Origin: Dromiciops gliroides
Lineage: Eukaryota > Chordata > Mammalia > Microbiotheria > Microbiotheriidae
Assembly: GCF_019393635.1 (NCBI RefSeq)
Contig: NC_057862.1
Span: 261,158,441-261,222,440, forward strand
Reading direction: 5' to 3'
DNA length: 64,000 nucleotides
Program-made: the position numbers and the translations under genes
Shown here: piece after piece, positions 47,901-56,779 of the stretch
Layout of the letters: every line of letters starts with the position of its first letter
Position numbering within the stretch: the first letter of the stretch is position 1
The notes under the pieces: generated by a model
The model's input: only the letters and a program-made list of their open reading frames with translations
What the model was told of the DNA's origin: nothing
Databases searched by the model: none

Positions 47901-50900
47901 GTTTTTCAAGAGAAAGGCACATGACTTATATTTGTTCTGGGTAGTATCTAACTCCTAGCGAATGTTATTTCCCAGCCAATAAGAGTTTTCCTGTATAATT
48001 TGTATAGCAAATGCAATGAAATGGCTAATTGGAAATTTGGTCCCGCTGGTATGGTGCCTTTAGGAATTGAATGATTAATTCAGAACAAGCATTGCAAATC
48101 AACCAAAAGTAAATCCACATGATTCTCATTATTTTAGTTTGAGTCCTTTTAATTTGAATTTGCTATGTTTTGATCTTCTGAATTGAAAAGAAATGAGATT
48201 TTACCCTCTATGGCGGTACTCATTATAGAAGGCTTAATTACTTTGCCAGTAAAGCTATGTTGATACTTAGTTTTTTCCCCCAGATCCATCTCCCAACATC
48301 CCAGTGTAGCAAAAGTAACACTTTTACTACATTTTATGTTTTCTCTAGTCTTTCTCTAACCAAAATTGAAGAGGATACAAAGCTAGGAGACATAGCTAGA
48401 ACATGGAATGATAGGATCCCCAAAGAGCTTCACTGGCTAGAACAGTGGATAAACTCAGATAGCAACACATTCCTGCAGGCTGCATATTGACTTAGAAAAC
48501 CACAAATTAACATCTATTTTGTAATATACTTTCATTTATTTTATTAACCGTTTCCCAATTACATTTTAATCTAGTTTGGGCAACACTAAGGAATTTTGTG
48601 GGTCAGTGAGTTTGACACCTCTGGGTTTAGGCTGAATCAAGGATGAAATTCGGTATGAAAGTCTCACACTGATGTTTAAGAAATTGGCTTCACAAGCACC
48701 GGATGAGCAGATGTGGTTAGCCAGCAATCTCTCTGAAAAAGATCTGGGGGTTTCAGTGGACCACAGACTTTGTATGAACCATCAGTAGATGTGGCGGAGT
48801 TTTTTCTCTCACAAGAGGCATACTGTCCAGGAACAGAGTTCCTTGGTATTTTTCTTCAGTCAGACCACATCTAAAGTTTAATTGAGTGCCACATTGTAAG
48901 AAGAATATTGATACTTTGTAGACTGTCTAGAAGAGGACAGTCAAGGTTGGGGAGAGCCTTGAGTCCATGTCACATGAGGATTATTTGAAGGAACACTTTT
49001 ACCCTGGATAATAGAAAGGGGAGTGGCAGGGGGAGGGGGAGACGTGATGACTGAGAAAGGATTTTAAGGGTTCTTTTATCTAAGAAGGATTAGAGATGTT
49101 CTGTTTTGGCCCCAGAGGGCAGATCAAGGAATAGTGAGTGGGTAGAAGTTATTGAGAAGCATATTTAGCCTTAGGTTAGGAGAACCTTCTTGGCAATTAG
49201 AGTTGTCCAGAAGTGGAATAGGTGGCCTCTGGAGGTAGTCAGTTCCCCCTCCTTGGAGGTCTTCAAGCCTCAGAGGACAGATGACCACTTACCAGGTATA
49301 TTATAGTGGGGATTCCATTCAGGTATGAGTTGGACTAGATGCCTGCTGCAGTCTCTTCTCTTACCTTCTGTGATTTTGTGATAGTGTGGAGAAACAACCC
49401 ATGTTATTCCAAGGAGTCCGTGCAAAAGCAGCTAACATTGTTTACCTAGAATGCGGTTTTCAGTAGGTGCCTTTTTTGTTCCTTTTTTTTTTTTTAAATG
49501 TGAGGCAATTGGGGTTAAGTGACTTGCCCAGGGTTACACAGCTAGTGTCAAGTGTCTGAGGCTGGATTTGAATTCAGGTCCTCCTGACTCTAGGACCGGT
49601 GCTTTATTCACTGCACCACCTAGCTGCCCCTTTTTTGTTCTTTCTTGCAGAAAATCTCCCCTCTATGATAACTGCTTCTTACATGCTCCTGATGGACAAC
49701 CCCTATGCACTTGTGATAGAAGGAAAGCTCAGTGGTATCTAGACAAAGGCATTGGAGGTAGGAGATCCAGGTGCTGAGCTGGTACATAACTGAGGGGTGA
49801 GGTGGGGTGGGGTGGGGGCATGGTCCTGAGGCAGATTGTTGAAAAATGAGGAAGGAAAAAAGAAATTGGGAGAAATGGAGATGTCCTGAAATCATTGAAA
49901 TAATTGCTAATGTGGGCTCACCTAACCTCTGTCCTTCTTGTGTAGCTATATTCTTCTTGGTTCTTATTGCTTATTTTATGTAGACCAGTCTGTAGAGTTA
50001 TTAAAAGCTTATTTGACCTTATCATATCTCAAGCGACTTATCTGGGAAAACTGCCTGGAACACCTGAAGAGGAGTGTCAGAGCTTCGATTTGTGGCACCC
50101 TTGACCTCTGTAGCATAAGGTCCAGGCAACTTCAGTAAGAAAGAATCCCAGTAAATGGGCAAGCCTTGGAGTTCAGAGCCAGATGTGGGCTCCTGGCTAC
50201 ATTCAGGGATATGATCTTTTATGTCTTGTGCTTTTTACTGGGCAATGAATTAGTGAAAAAGCATTGATTAAGCACGAGATGCCAAGGACTATGTTAAATG
50301 ATAGGGATACAAAGAGAGAAGAGAGATGCTTCTTGCTTTCAAGGGGCTCATGTTCTAATCAGGGCAGACAGCACAGAGGAGGGTTCAGCTACAGGAATGA
50401 TGATGCATGGGACTCCATAGGCCACATTAGCAAGTCAGATGGCAATGCCTAGCAGTCTGAAGGGTGTGATGGCAGTACAGATGGTGAGGCAGGTAATCAT
50501 ATTCTAAAACTTCTTTCCTTTTTCTTTTTGAAGAGCTGGTGAGTGAAGATCCTTTTGTGGTCAAGTTGCAATTTGAGCCATCAGGACGGCCTGAATCTCC
50601 AAAAGATTATTATCTGATGGTTAAGGAAAACCTCTGTGTAGTATGTGGCAAGAGAGAATCCTATATACGGTGAGTTTGGGACTTCTGGACCATCTACCTC
50701 TGGTGCCCAAATGAAATTGTGTGTGCATTGGCAATGCAGAATTCTGGCCCTTTCCCCAAGACTGTCAACAACAGCTGATGGTCTTCTCCCCTGGTGGTTT
50801 CCAGATAGTTCACAGAGTTGCAAAGCCCTCTATATGAAACTCTCCCTCTATCTGGGGAACTAACCCTGCCTCATGCTGATGTCGCTTTTCTTGAATAAGA

Positions 50901-53900
50901 GGCTTCTCTTATGTCCACCACAGGGGAAGAAGTCCTTATTATTGGAATTAGATTAGAAGTATCCCTTAAGCTCCCTTCATTCAGGAAGGAAATAATGGAC
51001 AGCTTTCCTTTATACTGTCCTCTTCACATTTTTTTCATCTGCTTCTCCTTAGAGTGATCCTGAAAGCATTTTGTGTCCTGAATTTTGTTTTCAAAAAGGT
51101 TTCCCAGATTACTTTAATGTCTTCTGGGTGGTGTGTCTTTCGGGGTTAGAGTTTTTATATATCCTTTGGCAGTGATGTTGAGTCTATTTATCAAAAGCTG
51201 TTGTCTTCTTAGCTTTGTGGTATGACCCTCTATAAATCACGTTCACCCTACCTGAAAGCTGAGACAAAAATTTGTGGCTATCACAGAATTTCTCAAAAGA
51301 CAGCATCTTAGAAAATAACAGTGAATCTTAGCGAATGAGTAAAATACAGCCCCTGAGGATAAAATCTTTCCCAGATAAGAGAAACTTGCTTTTTTGAAGA
51401 CACCAGGGTATAATTGCTTTATAGATTCTTATAGTTAAGAGAGACATTGGAATTCGAATTCCACTTCTTTTTGGATCATGAACTCCCCTTGTGATATTGC
51501 CATCATGCAGTCTTCACCTCTCCTGATGGGGCATGTACCAATTCATGAAGTAGCCTGTTCCATTTCAGAACGATGCCGATCACGAGCCCAAATCTTCCCC
51601 CATGTAATTTCTGCCCATTAGTTCAAGTTCTGCCCACTGAGTCTAAGCAGTCAGATATTCCCTTTTCTAGGAAGAGATTGTTTACTGTGTGGTGCTCTGA
51701 AAAAAAAGTGATTTTTTAAAAAGTGATTTTTAAAAAGAAAACTCAGGATGAGGGTGTTAATTTTACAGTACTTACTAAATAGCTTCTCACCTTTCTTCCT
51801 TAAATGTAAAGGCTATTAGAAAACATTTTCATTCCTCAAGTGTTTTCTCTAATTCATCCAACATTTATTAAGTGCATAGAAGACACCATGCTATGATAAA
51901 TAATGAGGAGGAGGCTCTCAGAAAAACCTGGAAAGTCTTACTTTTGAGCTGATGGAAAGTGAAATGTACTGAAGACAAGTAACAGCAATATTGTAAGATG
52001 ATTAGCTGTGAATGACTTAGCTATTCTCAGCAATGAAATGATCCAAGATAACTCTGAAGGAGTTATGATGAAAAATGCTATCCATCCCCAGAGAAAGAAC
52101 TGATGGTGTCTGAATACAGATTTGAAGCATGATTTTTTGAAAAATTCTTTATTTTTCTTGTGTTTTTTGGTCTGTTTTCTTTCATAACATGACTAATATG
52201 AAAATGTTTTGCATGACTACATATGTATAACTTATATTGAATTGCTTGTCTTCTCAAAGGCAAGGGGAGGGAGGAAGGGAGAGAATTTGGAATTCAAAAG
52301 TTTTAGAAACAGATGTTAAAATTATTTTTATATGTAATTGGGAAAAATAAAACACTAAATAAAAAAATGGAAAAAAAAACGAAGACGCCATGTTAGATAG
52401 TGGGGATAAAAAGAGCCCCAAAACCAGCCAGCCCCTGTTTTCAAGGAGCTGTTGTCATTGGCCTACATAGCTCTCCTATAATGGATGAATGACGTCAGAG
52501 AGGATGTTATCTGTAACTTAGGACCAACACATTGGTAGGGTAGTTATACTGTAAAATTTCAGATATATTTACATTAACGTTTACAAAGCATTTAACATAA
52601 TTATCTCATTTTTTCCCTCACAATTCCTGTGCTGTGAGGTAGATACTACAGGTGTCATCCTCATGTTACAGATGAGACAAGGATTTTGCCCATGGTTGCC
52701 CAACTAAGTAATAGTAAATGTCAGTCAGGACTTGAATCCAGGTCTTTCTGGTTCCAAGTCTTTTTCTCTCTTCCCATGACCCCAAACTGGTTCTGGGCAT
52801 CATCTGCATTAGGTGAATTGGCCACGGCTTCTTTGTGGGTTAATCAGAGCTCAGAAGAATAGTTTCCATTCCTCTAGATTATCTTTGATCCCAGGTATAA
52901 ATGAAGAAATCTAGGATCCTAGTATAATATAGTATAATGATACAGTTGCACATATCAATGGTGGATATGCTTGGGGATGGGGGCCTCATTTCAGGAAGAA
53001 CGTAGTTCCCCATGAATACCGGAGACACTTCCCCATTCAGATGAAGGACCACAACTCCCATGATGTGTTGCTCCTTTGTACTTCCTGCCATGCCATTTCA
53101 AATTACTATGACAACAACTTCAAGCAACAGCTGGCTGGAGAGTGTGGGGCCCCCATTGGCTCTGAGGAAGGGTTACGCTTGCTGGAAGATCCAGTCCGTC
53201 GTCAAGTGCGCTCTGGGGCCAGGGCCCTGCTCAATGCCGAGAACCTGCCTACTTACCGCAAAGAAGAACTCCTACAGGGAATCAAGGAGTTTTTTAACAC
53301 AGAGACTGTCACAGATGTGATACTTCAGGAAGCAGCAAGTTTGGAAACCAGGTACCATTTAAAGTTGTGGTCAGATGGGGAAGTGCTTTCTTAAGTAAAA
53401 CCTTATTTAAACCTGATTTAATCAGCCTTATAGTTAGGGAAAAGGAATTATCCACACAGGTATATGTAGATTACACCAAATATGTATATACAGATGCTTA
53501 TACTATTTTATGCTATTAAGAGAAATATAATTATGGGTTATATTAGTTTGAAACAGATGATAGATTTTGAGAATCTCTTTTCCATAGGACCACCATGCTT
53601 CCAAAAAAGCCTCCCCCCGCCCCCAGGGCACTACTTTTGCCTAATATTGTTGACTTAGATGATATTTTAAATAAATAAGAATTTACTTGGTCTTTTTTAT
53701 ATGTAGATCTTAGAAGTATTTCAGTTGATACAGCAGATCATAAAAAAACTTAAAAATTTAAATTGAAGTTCTTCCAGGTTAGTTACTAGCTTTCCCTACT
53801 GCATCTCATTGTTCATTAGCACAAAATATTTAAAATGATTATATTTCTAAGTCTCCAGAGCCCTAACGATGCTACTGCCTGCCTTTTAGTTTCTTTTTTT

Positions 53901-55622
53901 CTTTTGCTGCTTATTATTATTTCCTTAACACTTTACATTTGCGCAGTACTTTTTCTGTCAGTATTTCAGTATTTTTTCATCCATTGTCTCATTTTAAAAA
54001 ATTCTCACAACAGCCTATAAGTAGCTTATTATATCATTCCCATTTTATGGATAGATAAGCAAAGGCATTTAGAGCTAAAGTGACTTAACCATATGATAGA
54101 ATGAATCAGAGACTGGGACTGAATCAGAGCTATTGAAAAAGAAGGAGCAGCCTCCATCCCTTCTTAACAGAGGTGAAGTCCTATGGGTATGGGACATTGT
54201 CAGCCTTGGTTGATATAGTTGTTAGTTTTGCTGAAATGCTTTCTCTCCTCTCCCTACCCCCCTTTTTGGTTATATGTATGGCTCTCTGAGTAGGGGAGAG
54301 AGGAAAGATATATTTGGAAATGAAGGAGATGAAAAAACAAAAATGTTTTATAAACAAAAAAATTTAAATCATTGAATTCTTTCCTTTTTCCATACAAGTA
54401 AATAAGATGGACACTCTTCCTTTACTAAGTTTATGATGTGTTCCATCATAACATTTCTTCCATCTATAGGCCTGTCCCTCAAATTCATCTTACTGAGCTT
54501 GGGTGGTTGAGATATTTACAATTCAGAAGAACAGCTGTTTGAGAAAAGTTGGAAATGAGTTAGTGGGTAGCTTTGAAAGAGCCAGAACAAAATATCTACA
54601 AAAATCTTGAGAGCAGTGACTTTTCCTAGACACGTGAATTAAAGGGGTGTCTCGAGGAACTGCAAGGAGACAGGTACCGCTGGGTCAAGGAGTAGGTTTG
54701 GATTGGGGTAGGGAGGAGGTTTTGCAAAGCTTTCCTGGAGTCTGCAGGGGTGGGGGGGCCCTTTTTTTGGGTAAGGTTGAGAGAACTTCTTTGGAGTATT
54801 CTTTTGAAGGGAATAGAATCCCTTTTCAGGTAGCACCTCATTAATCTTTAAGACATTCTTGTAAAGTAGGAAGGTGGTAGAGATTATTCTCTCCATTAAA
54901 CAGCACCTGCTGTGATTGAAATGCTTCTTATGGTATAAATGCTATATGGTTTGTGAACCTGTATCTAAGGAAGAAGGCCATATAGAAATGGACCATAATT
55001 TTGTGTCCTGTCTAGGCTACTCTCTTGCCCAAACTGGATTCTGAATAGGGAATATGTAGGCAGTACTGCCCAGAATGGATAGACTAGGGGGCTGGCGGGC
55101 TGGCATCTTACTGGTCTGAAAATCCACCGCAGAGTGAAGATAAACATTTTTTATTAACACCACAATTTGTTTCTAAAAATTGTATTGATCTCTTTTGTTT
55201 TTATATCACTTTGATTTTTCCAAATATATCTTACTCCCCTCCCCTTCCCAGAGAGCTATCCCTTGTAACAAAGAATAAAAAAGAGAGGAAAATGAAAACA
55301 GTTTTAGTAAAACTAACCGACATACTGCTTGGGTTTTACTGTCCAGATTACTGCTTGACATGGTACCCCACTGTGCTAGCTTTGTGCCTTGTGTCTTGGC
55401 AGGATTGCCAATGAGAGCTATGTTCCCCACGGGCTGAAGGTGGTACAGTGCCATGCAAAAGGTGGGCTGCGTTCCCTCATGCAGCTGGAGAGTCGCTGGC
55501 GCCAACACTTCTTGGACTCCATGAAACCCAAGCATCTGCCCCAGCAATGGTCAGTCAACCACAATCATCGAAATCTGCTCCGGAAACATGGGGATAACCT
55601 GCTGGTGGAGTTGGCAAGTTAG
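29644..55622 (+). CDS. EXD2: EXD2, 3'-5' exonuclease domain-containing protein 2 (complete CDS in 8 coding exons)
   Basis: Joining 29644-29973, 40583-40839, 44886-45012, 46348-46676, 49651-49757, 50534-50669, 52995-53351 and 55403-55622 gives 1863 nt, an uninterrupted 620-residue protein plus TAG stop. It aligns end to end with human EXD2 (621 aa, recalled). Residues 5-25 are a hydrophobic anchor (SIVATAVATLLGTAVGGLII). The DEDDy exonuclease core is visible: GIDCEW gives D107 and E109, the GVGCRED motif gives D170, and YAARD gives Y241 and D245. The C-terminal half has CVVC (C418, C421) and CTSC (C457, C460) flanking an HNH-like PHEYRRHF...HNSHD segment. Known for the family: a nuclease acting on DNA or RNA ends, reported at the outer mitochondrial membrane and in double-strand-break resection with CtIP/MRN. 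All intron borders are GT..AG and all phases fit. No damage is seen, so the gene looks functional. Untranslated exon 1 is at about 23300-23553. Confidence 0.97.
30190..30628 (+). mobile_element. 5'-truncated L1 3' end in intron 2
   Basis: Starts near ORF2 SEVRRTRRT-type codons, full 3' UTR and tail; imperfect duplication AAAAATTCAGCCAG / AAAACTCAGCCAAC. Confidence 0.8.
31047..31300 (+). mobile_element. MAR1, full-length CORE-SINE
   Basis: Head as in the short SINEs, then the longer body CTCATCTATAAAATGAGC, GAGAAGGAAATGGCAAAC, CCCCAAATGGGATCACG and GACTGAATAAC tail, diagnostic of MAR1. Confidence 0.88.
31300..32924. other. Intron 2, mostly unassigned; MIR fragment at 31555-31650
   Basis: GATTTGAATTCAGGCCC marks an antisense MIR piece. 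Nothing else recognised. Confidence 0.5.
32938..33047 (+). mobile_element. SINE, short copy
   Basis: 13-bp duplication AAAGTAACTTCTA at 32925-32937 and 33048-33060; two internal deletions. Confidence 0.92.
33070..33214 (-). mobile_element. SINE facing the previous one
   Basis: 14-bp duplication TTCTATTTGATTTT at 33056-33069 and 33215-33228; 22 bp from the + strand copy. Confidence 0.93.
33291..33452 (-). mobile_element. SINE
   Basis: 15-bp duplication CTTATGTATAGTTTT at 33276-33290 and 33453-33467. Confidence 0.93.
33537..33855 (-). mobile_element. L1 3' UTR, minus strand
   Basis: CCAATTACATGTAAAGATGG to GATGTAGAGAGCATTTTCC; truncated. Confidence 0.85.
33856..33987 (-). mobile_element. SINE lacking its poly(T)
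   Basis: Starts at CAATAAGGGTTAAG without the usual T run, directly against L1. Suggests a deletion junction. Confidence 0.85.
34330..34660 (-). mobile_element. L2 relic
   Basis: Antisense L2 body: GAGAGCATTTCTAGGC, CCAGTGTCACAACACTGG, TGAAGGACTTTGAG, GGAGCCACTGTAG. Confidence 0.7.
34955..35190 (-). mobile_element. Old L1-like 3' end
   Basis: Shares ATTTCCCAGAGA...CTATCAC and CCTCTCTGAGGAAGT-type blocks with 35640-35770 and 55150-55310. Confidence 0.5.
35214..35367 (-). mobile_element. SINE
   Basis: 12-bp duplication CAACATTTACTT at 35202-35213 and 35368-35379. Confidence 0.93.
35475..35633 (-). mobile_element. SINE
   Basis: 9-bp duplication CATATAACA at 35466-35474 and 35634-35642. Confidence 0.92.
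35643..36245 (-). mobile_element. Old L1 3' region with SINE inside
   Basis: Antisense L1 3' UTR and ORF2 end (CATACCACACTTTG, TCAATGGGCATTTG). SINE at 35818-35990 splits it. Confidence 0.65.
35818..35990 (-). mobile_element. SINE in L1
   Basis: 15-bp duplication TTCCCTTGCAATTTT at 35803-35817 and 35991-36005. Confidence 0.93.
36246..36830 (+). mobile_element. L2 3' end
   Basis: AGCCCTTCACAATCTTGAC, GTTCCTGGAATGCACTCCC, GAGAGCAGGGCCTG and GTACATAGTAGGTGCTG in L2 order. Confidence 0.8.
36973..37145 (+). mobile_element. hAT-like MITE (copy 2)
   Basis: GCTTCTTAAGCTTTTTCCAC to CAGTTTAAGAAGC; inverted terminal repeats; same body as the copies at 26119 and 44425. Confidence 0.75.
37260..37915 (-). 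mobile_element. Old L1 3' region
   Basis: Antisense 3' UTR and ORF2 end (CTCTGCATCATTTCATAC, CATATACCATAATTTATTC). Lies directly before HAL1-like copy 2. Confidence 0.7.
37922..40150 (-). mobile_element. HAL1-like composite half-L1 (copy 2), in EXD2 intron 2
   Basis: It has the same architecture as 4396-6668 on the opposite strand: ORF1 (158 codons, 40096 to 39620) beginning MNRQRKVRTIESVFSDKEDR, with a long coiled coil and NRSRRDNLKIIGLPEKP; ORF1-distal sequence; an embedded antisense SINE (about 39013-39130); the 117-bp tandem spacer; and an ORF2 end with 3' UTR finishing at 37922. Its 5' UTR is missing. It is antisense to EXD2. Confidence 0.8.
40583..40839 (+). CDS. EXD2: EXD2 exon 3 (residues 111-196)
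   Basis: The acceptor is TATCTGTTGCAG and the donor is CAGAG|GTATGT. It encodes VNMEGKASPVSLLQMASP and then the Exo II region LKVGVGCREDASKLLQDY, with catalytic D170 and the conserved GCLDLR. Length is 257 nt, so codon 196 is split 2+1. The Met in LLQMASP matches the start proposed for a shorter human isoform. The intron 2 before it (10.6 kb) is the largest in the gene. Confidence 0.96.
41415..41561 (-). mobile_element. SINE, diverged
   Basis: (TTTG)n, GTGAGGCAGTTGGGG to CGCTGCCCC, with a 20-bp internal loss. The surrounding 40840-41410 and 41562-42100 hold nothing clear. Confidence 0.88.
42103..42255 (+). mobile_element. SINE
   Basis: GGCGGCTAGGTGGCGCAGTG to A tail; imperfect duplication AAACTAAGGTGA / AACCTAAGGTAA. 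Confidence 0.92.
42260..43060 (-). mobile_element. Old L1 3' region with a younger L1 3' end inside
   Basis: The older L1 (42260-42420, 42860-43060) is split by a younger antisense L1 3' end (about 42437-42858), with an imperfect duplication around AAACTTTTTTTCTTT. Confidence 0.7.
43625..43990 (+). mobile_element. L1 ORF2 end, old
   Basis: GGAATATATGGGAATGCTAT and AAATGATACAGAGT match the ORF2 C-terminal coding region; degraded. Confidence 0.6.
44144..44293 (-). mobile_element. SINE
   Basis: 16-bp duplication ATCCTGTACTATTCTT at 44128-44143 and 44294-44309. Confidence 0.93.
44425..44599 (+). mobile_element. hAT-like MITE (copy 3) with intact 8-bp target duplication
   Basis: 175 bp, TAGGGCTTCTTAAACT start and AATTTAAGAAGCTTTG end (inverted repeats of about 12 bp). 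Perfect 8-bp duplication CTTTATAG at 44417-44424 and 44600-44607, the hallmark of hAT. No transposase. Confidence 0.85.
44886..45012 (+). CDS. EXD2: EXD2 exon 4 (residues 196-238)
   Basis: The acceptor is CATCTTTTTCAG and the donor is GAACAA|GTAAGTT. The peptide RDLLQNGLSLKSLAETILNF and on to SNWDAEELTEEQ matches human EXD2 between the second and third exonuclease motifs. Length is 127 nt; it completes codon 196 and ends in phase 0. Confidence 0.96.
45611..45755 (+). mobile_element. SINE
   Basis: 10-bp duplication AATGCTTGTA at 45601-45610 and 45756-45765; TGCCCC tail subfamily. Confidence 0.93.
45985..46246 (-). mobile_element. MAR1, full-length CORE-SINE
   Basis: GTTGTTTAGTCATTTTTTAG, GGTTTGCCATTTCCTTCTCC to ACGTAGCTGCCC; about 100 bp upstream of exon 5. 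Confidence 0.88.
46348..46676 (+). CDS. EXD2: EXD2 exon 5 (residues 239-348)
   Basis: The acceptor is TTTTTCTTTAG and the donor is CACG|GTAATT, a weaker one. It opens with VAYAARDAQISVALFLHLLG, the Exo III motif with Y241 and D245 that defines the DEDDy subtype. A Lys/Ser/Gly-rich linker follows, less conserved against human, ending QGRDPRKQKQKPLGKGYSAR. Length is 329 nt and codon 348 is split 2+1. Confidence 0.96.
47180..47412 (-). mobile_element. MIR/THER1-type SINE
   Basis: TAGCATTTATAGAGCACTTC, CATTTTACAGATGAATAAAC. The region 47412-48260 after it is unassigned. Confidence 0.8.
48270..49383 (+). mobile_element. CR1/L3 LINE relic
   Basis: The 3' part GGTGGCCTCTGGAGGTAGTC, AGTTGGACTAGATGCC and terminal TTCTGTGATTTTGTGATAG are typical of CR1/L3. 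Upstream body is degraded, and its left edge is uncertain. Confidence 0.7.
49486..49630 (-). mobile_element. SINE at the EXD2 exon 6 splice acceptor
   Basis: Antisense SINE with T run, flanked by an imperfect duplication CTTTTTTGTTCCTTT / CTTTTTTGTTCTTTC (from 49471 and 49630). The right-hand copy is the polypyrimidine tract of exon 6, which starts at 49651. Confidence 0.92.
49651..49757 (+). CDS. EXD2: EXD2 exon 6 (residues 348-384)
   Basis: The acceptor is TTCTTTCTTGCAG, only 20 bp after an antisense SINE (49486-49630), and the donor is TTGGAG|GTAGGA. It encodes KSPLYDNCFLHAPDGQPLC and TCDRRKAQWYLDKGIG, nearly identical to human. Length is 107 nt and codon 384 is split 1+2. Skipping it would shift the reading frame. 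Confidence 0.96.
50240..50425 (-). mobile_element. L2/MIR-like tail fragment
   Basis: GCATTGATTAAGCACGAGATG and AAGGGGCTCATGTTCTAATC resemble an antisense LINE 3' end; intron 6. Confidence 0.5.
50534..50669 (+). CDS. EXD2: EXD2 exon 7 (residues 384-429)
   Basis: The acceptor is TTTCTTTTTGAAG and the donor is ATACG|GTGAGT. The peptide LVSEDPFVVKLQFEP to VKENLCVVCGKRESYI carries the first Cys pair (C418, C421) of the C-terminal HNH-like zinc site. The acceptor was chosen because it completes the split Glu codon and matches human GIGELVSEEP. Length is 136 nt and codon 429 is split. Confidence 0.95.
51891..52380 (+). mobile_element. 5'-truncated L1 inside an L2-like tail
   Basis: ORF2 end and L1 3' UTR with A tail. 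12-bp duplication GAAGACACCATG / GAAGACGCCATG at 51879-51890 and 52381-52392. Host element at 51850-51890 and 52393-52460. Confidence 0.85.
52555..52785 (-). mobile_element. MIR-type SINE
   Basis: GTTTACAAAGCATTTAAC, GTGAGGTAGATACTACAGG, TTACAGATGAGACAAGG. Confidence 0.75.
52995..53351 (+). CDS. EXD2: EXD2 exon 8 (residues 429-548)
   Basis: The acceptor is CCTCATTTCAG and the donor is ACCAG|GTACCA. It encodes KNVVPHEYRRHFPIQMKDHN and then SHDVLLLCTSCHAISNYYDN, with the second Cys pair (C457, C460) and conserved His/Asn/Asp of the HNH-like fold. A helical Arg-rich segment ends LQEAASLETR. The frame runs 43 nt past the donor into intron 8, but the human protein continues in the next exon. Length is 357 nt and codon 548 is split. 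Confidence 0.96.
53915..54130 (-). mobile_element. MIR-type SINE
   Basis: AACACTTTACATTTGCGCAG, CATTTTATGGATAGATAAGC. The region 54130-55150 after it is unassigned intron 8. Confidence 0.65.
55150..55310 (-). mobile_element. Old L1-like 3' end
   Basis: CCCAGAGAGCTATCCC and T-rich flank as in 34955-35050. Confidence 0.5.
55403..55622 (+). CDS. EXD2: EXD2 exon 9, coding part (residues 548-620 and stop)
   Basis: The acceptor is GTGTCTTGGCAG. It encodes IANESYVPHGLKVVQCHAKG and then the LRSLMQLESRWRQHFLDSM block conserved in human, ending ELAS and TAG. The last residues differ from human (LPIQLS), as expected for a variable tail. Confidence 0.96.
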
Positions 55623-56775
55623 CTTCTCTCCTGGCCAGAGATGGAGGGAACAGGAAGAGACCCTCTGGACTTTGTGGGGGAGTTGGGGAGGAAGGTGCCT
55701 TCCCTTTTTCTTCCTCCCAACCCCCCATTTTGAGGCAGCACTAAATATCAAAGCTCCCTATGGTAAAACTCAGAAAAACTAATCTGTGCCTCTCATGAAC
55801 CCCCTGCTGTGACTAGGCAGGGCGTAAGGTTTTTTGAATACTAGTTGGGCAAGGTCAATTTGTCTTTTCCTTGCTCTTATTTTAGTGAACAAGGGAGGCT
55901 TTTATTAGGATTTTTCTTCCCCTCTTCTTGCCTCCTGGAGACAAGAAATAGAGAATGAGGGACACCTGCCCAAACTTTTTAATCCATTTATTCCCACTCT
56001 GGTTCCTTTGGTCCCTATACAAAGGGGGCTGTCAGATATAGAAAGTCTATCACTTCACACTTGAAAGGGAGAAAAATCTTTACCTAAGGGACCCAGATTC
56101 ATTGTCTCCAGTTCAGTCTTGGAATCAAGCAACCCATTCTGAACAGGTCTTATGTGACCCCTCAGTGTGCCACGGATCAAAATAGTAACTTCTCATTAAC
56201 TTATTCCACCCTGATGCTGGAAGGGAATTATTCTTTGGCCAGAAAATTTTCACTTGGGAGAACAGAGAGGAGGGGTAGGAGTCATGGGTATGGCTCCTTG
56301 CAGACAGCAGGAAATAACTGAAATAATTGACTCTGCTTTTCTTATTCTGCTGTTCCCTGTATGCATGACCCAGCCAGGTTTATGATGCAGCCCTTTTCTG
56401 GTAAAGAGACTTCCCTTTTCAGGATCAAGGTAAAAGTCCCTGCATCACTCCTCATCCTTCACCCCAACCTCATCTGCAACACTGACATCTTTTTAACCCC
56501 TAATTTATCTCTAAAACTGTTTGGTCAGGTTGCAAATGTTTAGGACCCTAAGATAACTACATGTAATACTTAGAAGTATCCAAAATGCAACTTAGTAATG
56601 ATCGTATATTTTTCTAAAATACTAAGAAAGCTTGTTGTGTGCTTCACTGGTTCCCAGCGGGCTTAGAAAGAAATATGTGACCAGCATCCAACAAAAACTA
56701 TGATTTTGTAATTGTCTCTGTGTTGGTGATGGTTTCTCTAACACTGACAAATAAAACCTTTTCTAAATTTAAGCC
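55623..56775 (+). terminator. EXD2: EXD2 3' UTR and poly(A) site
   Basis: The untranslated tail of exon 9 has no recognisable repeat. A canonical AATAAA lies at 56750-56755, giving an expected cleavage point near 56770-56780. A second AATAAA at 57620-57625 could serve a longer 3' UTR. The signals are seen; which one is used is inferred. Confidence 0.75.
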
Positions 56776-56779
56776 TAAT

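Noticed and set aside
53041-53394. 117-codon frame ending at 53394 as the true exon end
   Set aside because: It reads through the GT donor at 53352; the next exon restores the conserved EXD2 sequence.
54626-54896. Overlapping frames on both strands around 54640-54890
   Set aside because: No family resemblance, no splice signals placing them in EXD2, and they shadow each other.
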